DNA from: Myxococcales bacterium
GTDB taxonomy: Bacteria; Myxococcota; UBA4151
NCBI GenBank assembly: GCA_002722845.1
Contig: PBND01000040.1
Span: forward strand, 1-64,000
Direction of reading: 5' to 3'
DNA length: 64,000 bases
The notes under the pieces were generated by a model. The model had not been told where the DNA came from and made no database searches. It worked only from the letters and a program-made list of their open reading frames with translations. This document shows, piece after piece, positions 9,080 to 17,211 of the stretch. Position 1 is the stretch's first letter; each line of letters starts with the position of its first letter. Position numbers and translations under genes: made by a program.

Positions 9080-9653
9080 ACCTACCGAAAGCCAATTGGT
9101 TCTCTACCTCATCCTCTATGTGATCCTGCCCATCTGGACCATCGCCGGCACGGTGGACTGGTGGTGTCACCGAAGGACGAAGATCGAGGAGACCAGTGGC
9201 CTGAAAGAGAGCATCATCCACAGCATCATGGGCATTCAGGTGGGGCTCCCCATCCTCGCCTGCCTCATCTTCGAGGTGAACGTCCTCTTGATGCTCTTTT
9301 GTTTCTTCATCCTCATCACCCACGAGTACGTGGCCCATCAGGATATTGTTTGGGCGACGCCGAGACGGGAAATCTCCCACCTCGAAATCCATGCCCACAG
9401 TTATCTCTCGACCGTTCCCTTCTACCTCATCGGTCTGATCGTGGTTCGGCGCTGGGATACCTTTTTGAAGATGATCACCTTCGACTGGTCCGGCGAGATG
9501 AGTCTTGTCCTTCGCAGCGAACCCATTGGAGGCACGCCCTACTATTTGCCCTATTACTTAACCTTTGCTCTTTGCGTGGGCGTGGTTCCCTACGTTGAAG
9601 AGAACATTCGCTGCTGGAATTATCAGCGGCGCCAGCGAAAGGCTCAGGCATGA
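9072..9653 (+). CDS. His-rich multi-pass membrane protein, unknown function
   Basis: A 193-residue membrane protein starting at the ATG at 9072, preceded by GGGGGAG and overlapping the desaturase stop. There are about four or five hydrophobic segments (for example residues 9-25, 50-85, 115-135 and 160-178). Several histidines lie in patterns that recall a membrane diiron centre: CHRR (about 29), IIHS (about 46), HEYVAHQD (about 90-97) and SHLEIHAHS (about 109-117). I do not recognise the family. The histidine arrangement and its place between a desaturase and a ketosynthase suggest an oxidoreductase-like enzyme acting on a lipid, but it could equally be a structural membrane partner. The next gene overlaps it in an ATGA arrangement. 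Confidence 0.65.
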   Translation: MPEPTESQLVLYLILYVILPIWTIAGTVDWWCHRRTKIEETSGLKESIIHSIMGIQVGLPILACLIFEVNVLLMLFCFFILITHEYVAHQDIVWATPRREISHLEIHAHSYLSTVPFYLIGLIVVRRWDTFLKMITFDWSGEMSLVLRSEPIGGTPYYLPYYLTFALCVGVVPYVEENIRCWNYQRRQRKAQA

Positions 9654-10786
9654 GCGTCTATATCACCCAGACGGGGTCATACCTCCCCGGTGATCCGGTG
9701 GACAATGAACGGATCGAGACGGTCCTGGGATTTGTCCATGACAAGCCGAGCAAGCTCAAACGGCGGATCCTCAAATCCAACGGCATTCAGACCCGTCATT
9801 ATGCCATCGACGCGGCCCAGGAGACGCAGGTTCAAAATGAAGAGATGGCGGTGGCTGCCGGTCAATTGGCCTTGGAGCGATCTGGTCTCGAGCCCCAGGA
9901 CATTGGTTTGCTGAGCGTGGCGACGAGTCAGGGGGACTATGTTTTACCGGGGTTCGGCAGTCAGGTGCAGGCCGGTCTCGAGATTCCCCGGGTGGAGCTG
10001 GTCACCACCCATGGCATTTGCTCCTGTGCGATGATGGCTCTGAAGGCTGCGGTGAACGGGGTGAAAGTTGGTGACCAACAACAGGCGCTGGTCGTCTCCT
10101 CTGAATTGTCGAGTCGCTTACTCAAAAAGCAGCGCTACGAGGCGGCGATCGGCTCGATCGGCGCACAGAGAGGCTTGGATTTTAATGCAGAATTCCTGCG
10201 TTGGATGCTTTCGGATGGGGCCGGGGCCATCGTTCTTTCCGATCGGCCCCGGGCCAATCAACTGAGTTTTCGAGTCGACTGGATTCGATCCTTCTCCCAT
10301 GCGGACAGTTTTCCCGTTTGTATGAGCGTTGGTCACTCCGGCAAGGGGGAAGATGCCCCGAAGTCCTGGCAGGATTACAGCACCTATGGCGAGGCCGAGG
10401 CCGATGGTGCCCTGCTGATTCGCCAGGATGTCCGTCTGCTGGAAAATATCGTCAAGCTGGGGGTTGATGGCTTTCTGGGCCTCATCGAAGAAGGCACGGT
10501 GGTCGTCGACGAGATCGATCACTTCCTCTGCCATTACAGTTCCCATTATTTCCGTGGAAAAATCGTTGAGATGCTGACCAAAGCCGGGGCGATGGTGCCC
10601 GAAGAGCGCTGGTTCACGAATCTCTATGACAAGGGCAATACGGGCTGTGCGGCCATGTTCATTATGATCGATGAGTTTTTCCAGTCAGGTCGGGCGAAGC
10701 CTGGCGAGACCATCTTTTGCCATGTGCCCGAATCCGGGCGCTTTAATACGGTCTACATGCAACTGACCTGTGTGGAGGGCACATGA
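9650..10786 (+). CDS. StlD/DarB-like beta-ketoacyl synthase III
   Basis: A 378-residue thiolase-fold ketosynthase of the KAS III type. The N-terminal pattern (LKRRILKSNGIQTRHYAID, residues 36-54) resembles the StlD/DarB branch, whose members condense two acyl thioesters and cyclise them to cyclohexanediones or dialkylresorcinols. The probable catalytic Cys is C126 in GICSCAMMA, with a histidine in DHFLCHYSSH and an asparagine in KGNTGCA completing the triad. The usual DarA aromatase and dedicated ACP genes are not beside it; instead a diiron oxidase follows, coupled by ATGA. It is the central enzyme of the operon. OleA-type head-to-head condensation is the main alternative. Substrates cannot be read from sequence. 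Confidence 0.75.
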   Translation: MSVYITQTGSYLPGDPVDNERIETVLGFVHDKPSKLKRRILKSNGIQTRHYAIDAAQETQVQNEEMAVAAGQLALERSGLEPQDIGLLSVATSQGDYVLPGFGSQVQAGLEIPRVELVTTHGICSCAMMALKAAVNGVKVGDQQQALVVSSELSSRLLKKQRYEAAIGSIGAQRGLDFNAEFLRWMLSDGAGAIVLSDRPRANQLSFRVDWIRSFSHADSFPVCMSVGHSGKGEDAPKSWQDYSTYGEAEADGALLIRQDVRLLENIVKLGVDGFLGLIEEGTVVVDEIDHFLCHYSSHYFRGKIVEMLTKAGAMVPEERWFTNLYDKGNTGCAAMFIMIDEFFQSGRAKPGETIFCHVPESGRFNTVYMQLTCVEGT

Positions 10787-11487
10787 CCCAAGACGACCCG
10801 ATCGGTGGGCAGGAGGCCCTTCAACCCCTGGCCCAAGAAGCCTTGAGAGGCTTGTTGCGCACTTGGATGGAGTTTGAACGCAAGCTCGCAAAGGTGCCGG
10901 TGCTACGGCGCTTAGATACGGGCACCTTTTCCCAGTCGGATTATCAGCGTCTCCTTTTCAACCTGCGGGCCCAGGTGGTGGAAGGGGCCCGCTGGATCAC
11001 CCGAGCAGCCTCCAGTTTTGACCGGGACCATGCCGAGGTTCGTAGCATCGTGATCAGTCATGCCAAAGATGAGCATCGGGATTATGAGATCCTAGAGCAG
11101 GATTATGTCCGTGCCGGTGGCGAACTCGAGGCGATCCAGGCTGGCCAACGCAACATCGGCAGCGAAGCCTTGGCGGCCTTTCTCATGCACCGAGCCAGCC
11201 AACCCAACCCGGTGGATATGCTCGGGGCGATGTTCATCATCGAGGGCTTGGGCGAAAAGATGGCAGCCAGCTGGGCGGAACGTATCTGTGAATTGACCGG
11301 CCTACCTGAAGAGGCGACCACCTTTCTCCGTTACCACGGCGAAAATGACGAGAACCATATGGAGCGTTTCTACGTCATGCTGGACACGGTGGCGACCAGC
11401 CCGGAGCGGGTCGCAGCCATACAGAAAACAGCCAAGGTGGTGGCCCGCCTCTACGCATTACAACTGGAGGAGTTGGACAATGTCTGA
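10783..11487 (+). CDS. Haem-oxygenase-like diiron oxidase (HDO; TenA/UndA/CADD-like)
   Basis: A 234-residue all-helical protein with the metal ligands of the haem-oxygenase-like diiron oxidase group: E67 in VVEGAR, E97 and H98 in KDEHRDYE, E154 in IIEGLGEK, and an H-x3-D-x2-H motif (H185, D189, H192). Known members decarboxylate fatty acids to alkenes (UndA), N-oxygenate amines (SznF) or cleave C-C bonds (BesC, CADD); all use O2. Here it overlaps the ketosynthase stop by ATGA, so its substrate is probably the ketosynthase product or an acyl precursor. The family assignment is good from the ligand spacing; the reaction is not determined. Confidence 0.75.
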   Translation: MTQDDPIGGQEALQPLAQEALRGLLRTWMEFERKLAKVPVLRRLDTGTFSQSDYQRLLFNLRAQVVEGARWITRAASSFDRDHAEVRSIVISHAKDEHRDYEILEQDYVRAGGELEAIQAGQRNIGSEALAAFLMHRASQPNPVDMLGAMFIIEGLGEKMAASWAERICELTGLPEEATTFLRYHGENDENHMERFYVMLDTVATSPERVAAIQKTAKVVARLYALQLEELDNV

Positions 11488-12325
11488 GCGGAGTGCAGCC
11501 ACTCTTTATGAGGCTTTGCTCGCCGATGACAGCCATCCCATCGATCCGGTGGCCAAAAAATATTGGCTTCAGGACCTCCAGAACCCACTGCGCTTGAGTC
11601 TGCTGCCGCTGATGCGCATTGGCTGTACGCTGACGCTGCACACGGTCTACTTTTTGAAGCGATTGATCCCGATCCAGTTCCGGGCCCATCGGTTCCTGCA
11701 GTGGTTGATCTGCTTCTTCATGAAATACTTCGTTCGACCGGAGGCAAACATCCTCATCATTCGTCACTTTGCTGTCGAGTCGAACATCCTTAACCTGCTG
11801 ATCCGCAACTCGAAGGGCGGCGAGAACGTCCCCCTGGTGGACCTTTACCCCAGCATGATCCGGGACTTGATGGACGCCACATTTGTCGATCACGACCAAG
11901 GGGTTTTGATGACGTTTCGCGATCTGGGCAGTTGCCGAGATGAGGCCTGGCCGATGGCCGAAGCGTCCCTGGACTGGAGCGGATGGCGTGACTTTGAGGT
12001 CCAGTACGATACGTTCCACAAAAAATGGACTCAGTTTCTCGATTTTGAAACGGCTCATGAACTCTTCAAGACGACCTTTTGCCTCCTCTTGACCGCCCGA
12101 GAATATGAGGCGGCGATCAACTCCTTCCAATTCGATGAGTCGATGGCGCTGCGGATTGGCCGAATGATCGACGAGCCGAATCTGGTGGAGATGACCGCGA
12201 ACAAGTTCCCGCTGGTCTTGGTGAGCACCCGCAACTTAAGTCGGCGGTTTGTGCTTCATGGCATCTTTACGGAGCACCTACATGCTCATCTACAGGAGAT
12301 TAGAGTTCGCCATCACGGAAGGTAA
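11480..12325 (+). CDS. Conserved-looking protein of unknown function, last gene of the lipid operon
   Basis: The ATG at 11480 overlaps the stop of the diiron oxidase gene and gives 281 residues; a longer upstream frame is only open in the shadow of that gene. Residues about 40-65 and 75-90 are hydrophobic and amphipathic (LRLSLLPLMRIGCTLTLH, FLQWLICFFMKYF), suggesting membrane association. Several histidines and acidic residues follow (IIRHFAVESN, DATFVDHDQG). I do not recognise a family. Strict coupling to the ketosynthase and oxidase genes implies a role in the same pathway, perhaps as a transfer or assembly protein. After it comes a 130-base non-coding gap with a palindrome. Confidence 0.65.
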   Translation: MSERSAATLYEALLADDSHPIDPVAKKYWLQDLQNPLRLSLLPLMRIGCTLTLHTVYFLKRLIPIQFRAHRFLQWLICFFMKYFVRPEANILIIRHFAVESNILNLLIRNSKGGENVPLVDLYPSMIRDLMDATFVDHDQGVLMTFRDLGSCRDEAWPMAEASLDWSGWRDFEVQYDTFHKKWTQFLDFETAHELFKTTFCLLLTAREYEAAINSFQFDESMALRIGRMIDEPNLVEMTANKFPLVLVSTRNLSRRFVLHGIFTEHLHAHLQEIRVRHHGR

Positions 12326-12358
12326 TGCCGGTGGGGACCGACCCGTAACCGACTGCTA

Positions 12359-12375
12359 TAAGACTTAAAGTCTTA
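12359..12375. repeat. Perfect palindrome TAAGACTT-A-AAGTCTTA
   Basis: A 17-base perfect inverted repeat (8-base arms around a central A) lies in the gap after the lipid operon and 80 bases before the start of the next gene. Seven bases downstream is a second short inverted repeat, GGAGG-T-CCTCC (12382-12392). There is no T-run typical of an intrinsic terminator, so the first palindrome fits a dimeric regulator site, or a weak transcription stop; the sequence does not decide. Confidence 0.4.
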
Positions 12376-12454
12376 GTTGAGGGAGGTCCTCCTCGGGGCC
12401 TTGCAGTGTGAGGGATTCCTTCAGTACAGTTGGATGTCCAACCGGAGTAAAACC

Positions 12455-12991
12455 ATGCCTGAAGAACCGATGGAGCCCTTAAGAAATGATCCCAACAGCA
12501 CCTGCCATGACGAGACAGTCACCTGGCTTGCGAGCGGTGATCAACCCAATCCACTCACAACGATGGAGCGGGCCCGCCGGGAGCGACAATTAAGAAGATC
12601 CAGCGCATCGCCCCGGCCCGAACTCCTCGAGCAGGTTCGCCATGGGTTTCTCAGCTTTAATCCCCACGATGACGGGGAGATGGAGGCTGATGTCTTCCGG
12701 ATGGATGTCGCTGAGATCCGCGACCGACTCCCCGAATCGGTCCTCTCGTCTTTCGATCATTACCGGCATTTTGTGGAGGGGCATCGCTGGGGCTTTGTTC
12801 GCCTCTTGGCCCGCTACATGAACGAGGACCGGGTGCTGGTCGTGGCTGTTCGGGCCACCCATGGCGGCTATCTAGAAATCTTCGATGCTCACGGGATGCC
12901 CCTGCTTAGTGGCCGCAAGTTCCAAGATGAAGCCATTTGCTGGGATGGGGAGTTTGGTGCCTGTCGGGAGTCCGTCATTTACGACGACTGA
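12455..12991 (+). CDS. Hypothetical cytoplasmic protein
   Basis: The ATG at 12455 follows a GGAG (12444-12447) at good distance and gives 178 residues; upstream ATG codons in the same frame (12434) lack a clear ribosome binding site. No signal peptide and no membrane segment. The C-terminal two thirds alternate predicted strands and helices (RVLVVAVRATHGGYLEIFDAHGMPL), which suggests a small alpha/beta fold. I do not recognise it. It stands alone between the lipid operon and the convergent sensor kinase gene, with which it shares 13 bases at the 3' ends. Confidence 0.6.
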   Translation: MPEEPMEPLRNDPNSTCHDETVTWLASGDQPNPLTTMERARRERQLRRSSASPRPELLEQVRHGFLSFNPHDDGEMEADVFRMDVAEIRDRLPESVLSSFDHYRHFVEGHRWGFVRLLARYMNEDRVLVVAVRATHGGYLEIFDAHGMPLLSGRKFQDEAICWDGEFGACRESVIYDD

Positions 12992-14286
12992 GCTAAACCA
13001 GCCCCATCGGGAACTGACTCGGGGGCGACGGCTAGGCTCACAACAAACCTCGAACCTTGGGGCGCACGGTCTTCGAAGCGAACGCTGCCGTTCATGGCCT
13101 GGCAGAGGTGTTTGACAATGGCCAGGCCAAGTCCCGAGCCACCTCGGTCTCGACTTCGACCCCCATCCACCCGATAAAATCGTTCGAAGAGCCGGTCTTG
13201 ATGCCTCGCTTCGATGCCCTGGCCATCATCTTCGATCAGGATCTCGACGTGGTCACCCGCTGGCCGCGCGGCCACAAGGATGCTTTCACCACCGTACTTT
13301 AGGGCGTTGTCGATGAGATTGACGAGGACCTGTTCGAGGGCTTGGCGGTCAGCCAGAATGCGGAGGTCGCCGGCCTGCTCATGGCGAATCTTCGCGCCAC
13401 TTGCCTCGGAATGGGCCTGACAGAGCAAGAGGCTTCGTTCGATCTCCTGGTGGACATCGATCGGGCCGAGGGCCGCGCTGAATTGACCTGCTTCGAGACG
13501 GCTTAACTCCAAGAGACTTGCGATGAGTGAGCCAAGTCGTTCCGCATGGCGGTGAATCGCTTTCGCAAGGTCGAGGCTACGACCTTCAAGAGCCCCATGG
13601 GTCACGAGGACTTCGCTGCTCGATTGAATGACCGCAACAGGCGTCCTTAGCTCATGCTCGACGTTGGCGACGAAATCCTTTCGCCCCCGCTCCAGGCGCC
13701 GGGCCTCGGTAAGGTCCAGCACCACCAAGACCGCACCACCTTGTTGAAGGGGGCGGACACGGGCCAGGTGGTTGCGGCCGTCGGGGCGCTCGAACTCGGC
13801 CTCCCCCCCGTGCCCTTGAAGCGCCTGCCGAACAACCTCATGGAGTGCGGGAACCCGCAGGACTTCGATGAGTCTCAGCCCAAGACTGTCGCCTTGGCTA
13901 TCCAAAAGGCTCTGGCCGGCATCGTTACATGCATTGATTCGGCCTTGAGCATCCAGGCTGATCACCCCCTCTGCCATGCCTTCGAGGAGAACACCCAGCC
14001 GGTCCCGTTCTGCAGCGAGTCGGTCGATACGCCCGGCGAGTTTTTTCTGCCCGTCTCTGATGGCCCGAGACAGGAGATCCAACTGATCACTGCCCGTCGT
14101 CGTTTGCCCCTGGAAGGCCCAATCCGGATCGACCAGTTGCTGAAGGCGATGGCGCAAGAGCAGGCTGTGGAGAATGCTGGTGATCATCACGGCTGAGGTG
14201 ATCAAGGCGATGGTCTGGGACCAACCCGTGGTGAAAAAAGCCAGCGAGATCCCAAGGATCCCGATGACGCAACGCAGGATGTTCAT
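12979..14286 (-). CDS. phoR: PhoR-type sensor histidine kinase
   Basis: A 435-residue membrane kinase. Two hydrophobic segments at the N-terminus (about 5-20 and 24-44) with almost no periplasmic loop, then a PAS-like domain (about 95-195), a HisKA domain with the phospho-acceptor H211 in NVEHELRTP, and an HATPase domain with LVNLIDNALKYGG, IEDDGQGI and GGSGLGLAI. The short external loop plus PAS is the PhoR plan (phosphate signalling through the Pst/PhoU system), but no pst or phoU genes are in the window, so the stimulus is assigned by resemblance only. Its ATG overlaps the stop of the upstream response regulator by 4 bases, so the two are one operon. Confidence 0.75.
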   Translation of the reverse strand: MNILRCVIGILGISLAFFTTGWSQTIALITSAVMITSILHSLLLRHRLQQLVDPDWAFQGQTTTGSDQLDLLSRAIRDGQKKLAGRIDRLAAERDRLGVLLEGMAEGVISLDAQGRINACNDAGQSLLDSQGDSLGLRLIEVLRVPALHEVVRQALQGHGGEAEFERPDGRNHLARVRPLQQGGAVLVVLDLTEARRLERGRKDFVANVEHELRTPVAVIQSSSEVLVTHGALEGRSLDLAKAIHRHAERLGSLIASLLELSRLEAGQFSAALGPIDVHQEIERSLLLCQAHSEASGAKIRHEQAGDLRILADRQALEQVLVNLIDNALKYGGESILVAARPAGDHVEILIEDDGQGIEARHQDRLFERFYRVDGGRSRDRGGSGLGLAIVKHLCQAMNGSVRFEDRAPQGSRFVVSLAVAPESVPDGAGLAQSS

Positions 14287-14981
14287 GGGGTCTCTTGACT
14301 ACGGAAGCGGTAGCCGACGCCGCGAACCGTCTCGATATAGCTGCCGGCCGACCCCAGTTTTTCCCGCAGTCGTTTGATGTGGGTGTCGACGGTCCGGTCA
14401 CTGACAAATGTTTCCGTGCCCCAAACATCGTCGAGGAGGACCTCTCGACTTTGAACTCGGCCTCTGCGCTCAAGAAGGGTGACGAGGAGTTTGAACTCAA
14501 GAGCTGTGCAGGCCAGCTCTTGGTCATCGACCAACACCCGGTGTCCTGGGAGGTCGAGGACGAGACTGCCGAACTCAATGGCATCCTCCTGCTGAACCGA
14601 CGTTTCAGTCCGGAGGTTCGGTCGCCTTAAGAGAGCCCGTATGCGCAACTCCAATTCTCGCATTGCGAAGGGCTTCACGAGATAGTCATCGGCCCCCGCC
14701 TCAAACCCAACGACCCGGTCATAGGTTTCGCCTCGGGCCGTGAGCATGAGCACTGGGAGGTTTTGGTAACTTGGATCTCGCCGCAGTTGCCGACAGATTT
14801 CGAGGCCTGTGAGGTCTGGCAGCATCAGGTCCAAAATGACCAAGGCGAATGTTTCGTGCAGGAGCACGTCGAGTCCGGCCCGGCCTGTGGTTACGTGGGT
14901 CACCTGAAAGCCAACAGCCTCAAGACCAAGGACAACACCCTGGGCCAGATCCTCCTCGTCCTCCACAAGCAGAAGTTTCAT
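14283..14981 (-). CDS. phoB: PhoB/OmpR-family response regulator
   Basis: A 232-residue two-domain regulator. Receiver domain: acidic pair E7/D8, phospho-acceptor D51 in VILDLMLPD and the Lys in YLVKPF; then an OmpR-type winged-helix DNA-binding domain (FKLLVTLLERRGRVQSREVLLDDVWG, read in two parts here, and a TVDTHIKRLREKLG recognition region). The start at 14981 has GGAGG seven bases upstream on the coding strand; a longer frame to 15026 is unlikely. It is cognate to the following kinase. The 144-base gap to sufE on the other strand must hold divergent promoters; I could not identify them confidently. Confidence 0.8.
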   Translation of the reverse strand: MKLLLVEDEEDLAQGVVLGLEAVGFQVTHVTTGRAGLDVLLHETFALVILDLMLPDLTGLEICRQLRRDPSYQNLPVLMLTARGETYDRVVGFEAGADDYLVKPFAMRELELRIRALLRRPNLRTETSVQQEDAIEFGSLVLDLPGHRVLVDDQELACTALEFKLLVTLLERRGRVQSREVLLDDVWGTETFVSDRTVDTHIKRLREKLGSAGSYIETVRGVGYRFRSQETP

Positions 14982-15125
14982 GGAACCTCCGGAGCCGTCT
15001 CTAATGGACGGGACACTCCATGTCACATGCCTGCCATCTAATTGTTGCGATTCAAAGGCGACAGTGGGCGCGGCCTCGTTCGTTGAGCCCTTGACCGGAG
15101 GTCCTAGTTATTCCAATCCCCGGCC

Positions 15126-15533
15126 ATGGATTTAAGTGAACTTGAAGACAACATGGGGTGGCTGGAGTGGGAAGACCGCTATCGCTACCTCATCGAATTG
15201 GGTGAAGCCTTGGAGCCCATCGACGAGGTGGCTCGCTGTGAGGCCAACCGCGTTCAGGGCTGCATGAGTCAGGTCTGGCTGCAATTGGAGCCATCAGAAG
15301 GTCGCCTTCATTTTCGTGGCGACAGCGATTCAGCCATCGTTAAAGGGCTCGTCGCTGTCTTGCGAATTGCCTATTCGGGGCAATCTCCCCAGCAGATCCT
15401 CGATTTTGATCTGAAAGGGGCCTTTAGCCGCATGGGGCTCGATGAACACCTGAGCCCTAATCGTCGCAATGGGTTCTATTCGATGGTGGGTCTGATCCGA
15501 GGTCGGGCCCAGGGCATGTTACAACGAGTCTGA
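15126..15533 (+). CDS. sufE: SufE-family sulfur acceptor
   Basis: A 135-residue protein of normal SufE length. The catalytic Cys is in GCMSQVWL (about C51), which takes a persulfide from the desulfurase SufS and passes it to the Fe-S scaffold. The conserved core (AIVKGLVAVL...YSGQSP) and the C-terminal NRRNGFYSMV helix are present. No suf operon is adjacent, so it is an orphan gene, as often seen. It faces the GH3-type gene and overlaps its 3' end by 15 bases. Confidence 0.9.
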   Translation: MDLSELEDNMGWLEWEDRYRYLIELGEALEPIDEVARCEANRVQGCMSQVWLQLEPSEGRLHFRGDSDSAIVKGLVAVLRIAYSGQSPQQILDFDLKGAFSRMGLDEHLSPNRRNGFYSMVGLIRGRAQGMLQRV

Positions 15534-17168
15534 GCTTGTTTCAGGCCGGGTGGTTGAGCGCCCCTTCTTAAAGGCATGGTCCCAAATCGGACGCAGGTCC
15601 AAATAGTCCTGCTCTTCTCGCTCGGGCACGGAAAGCCCTTCTCGGCTCAAGGTCCGTTGATAGGTCTCCCAGCCATTTTTAACTTCGATGAGCTCGAGTT
15701 CGGCCAGCAGTCCATGTTCTCGAGCCGAGCGATACCCATCGATTTCCTGCAACTGGCGCTCCAGGCAGAACTGGAAGTCCGCTAAGTCTCCCTCATCGCC
15801 CCGTCGCTCCAGAAAGATGCGATACCGGGCTTTGGGGCCGGAGACCGGCGTGACCAAAAAGAACCGGGGTTTTAGGTTCGTCTCCCAGTGGGCCACCTCG
15901 ACGGCGCGACGGATTGCTGCTTCACCGACTTTCTCGCCAGCCAGATTGGCGGCCATATCCAGCCGGCCGAGAAACTCAATGCAAGGGGTTGCGCCGTGAA
16001 AGCCGACGCAGCGCACCGCATCTCGGAGGTGGTAGCGGGTGAGACCACCGGCGGTGGTCACGATGGGCGAATAGGTGCCACCGAGTCGTAGTTCATCCAC
16101 TAAGCAGGGCCGGGCGTCCGGGGCTTCAAGGTCTTGGAACTCTAGGAAATGACTCGTCACGGCCAGGACACTGCCGGTGCCGCTCCACAGTGGAAAGCTG
16201 ACAATACCCTCGGTCGCAATCAGTCCTTTTGCTTGAATTCGAGTGTTGGGAAACCAGGCCTTCAGGTTCGGTAGCAAGGCAGCCGATGGCCCCTCGCCAT
16301 AACAGGACAGCAGTTGGAGTCGTGGCCATAGGGCGCTTCCCACGAGATCCCCGGCCTCATCGAGCCCAGCCATGATCGCTGCCCGGCGGCTGGGCTTGAG
16401 GGTGTCGAGAAGGGGTTCGAGATTCTGCGCCAGTTCTTCCATCAGCGCGACCAAAAAGGTGGGATGCCAGATGGAGATAAAGCCCAAGTCCTCGCAGGCC
16501 AGAAGTTCCTGGATGGTCTGTTGGCGCCAGGCGCTTGGGTCGGCGATCCGACGAACTCGGCTGCGGACAGCGCGGGTGCGACGCAGGGCAAAACGGGCCA
16601 AGGGGCTAAAGAAGTCGGTATCGTCGTCCATACCGATAGGGATGCCGCCCGGTGTGCTCTCTCGCTGATGGGGCAGGGGCGCCATGCCCCAGTAACTACG
16701 GGTTCCCACCAGATCGGGACAACCGATGGACAACTCTCGAAGCCAGGGAGCGGTCGCCGCGGCAAACTCGCTAAAGAGACCGTCGGTATAAGGGATCAGT
16801 TTGATCTCTCCAGCGGCACCTCGGCTCCGCTCCATGAGTCGAACCGGCGCCCGGGTCAGGACACGTCGCTCCCCATTGGCGATTCGGTTGATCCATTCAG
16901 AAAAATCGTCATAGCTGCGGACCGGAACCCGATCCTGAAAAGCGGCAAACGAATCGATGCCATCCAGTTGGTGAGTTTTGGCAAAGGCTGTGTCACGACG
17001 GCCGGCCAGCAGAGAGCGCAAACGAGCCTCTTGGGCTTTGCGCGGTTTGTTGGCAGCCCGTTGAAATTGCCGCCATCGGCCACGCAGGCTCATCACGTAA
17101 GCATGGTGAATACCTTTAACGACCGGTTGAAACACGGCTCGACTCCCACGATCGATCGGGCCGAGCAT
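15519..17168 (-). CDS. GH3-family acyl-acid-amido synthetase-like protein
   Basis: A 549-residue protein of the GH3 (auxin-responsive) branch of the adenylate-forming superfamily. Members activate a carboxylic acid with ATP and join it to an amino acid or amine. The nucleotide motif region is ERSRGAAGEIKLIPYT (about 113-128), a variant of the usual SSGTT...K.IP pattern. A second motif is LGGTYSPIVTTAGGLTRYHLRD, given here as its two parts GTYSPIVTTAGG and LTRYHLRD. The C-terminal lid domain runs from about 410. Full length for the family. Bacterial members are poorly characterised and the acyl substrate is unknown. It is last in a minus-strand series after the two lectin-like lipoproteins, 43 bases after the second. 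Confidence 0.8.
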   Translation of the reverse strand: MLGPIDRGSRAVFQPVVKGIHHAYVMSLRGRWRQFQRAANKPRKAQEARLRSLLAGRRDTAFAKTHQLDGIDSFAAFQDRVPVRSYDDFSEWINRIANGERRVLTRAPVRLMERSRGAAGEIKLIPYTDGLFSEFAAATAPWLRELSIGCPDLVGTRSYWGMAPLPHQRESTPGGIPIGMDDDTDFFSPLARFALRRTRAVRSRVRRIADPSAWRQQTIQELLACEDLGFISIWHPTFLVALMEELAQNLEPLLDTLKPSRRAAIMAGLDEAGDLVGSALWPRLQLLSCYGEGPSAALLPNLKAWFPNTRIQAKGLIATEGIVSFPLWSGTGSVLAVTSHFLEFQDLEAPDARPCLVDELRLGGTYSPIVTTAGGLTRYHLRDAVRCVGFHGATPCIEFLGRLDMAANLAGEKVGEAAIRRAVEVAHWETNLKPRFFLVTPVSGPKARYRIFLERRGDEGDLADFQFCLERQLQEIDGYRSAREHGLLAELELIEVKNGWETYQRTLSREGLSVPEREEQDYLDLRPIWDHAFKKGRSTTRPETSSDSL

Positions 17169-17211
17169 AGGGGAAGAAGGGTCTCAAGGGCAAAGGGGGC
17201 GGGCAGACCCC

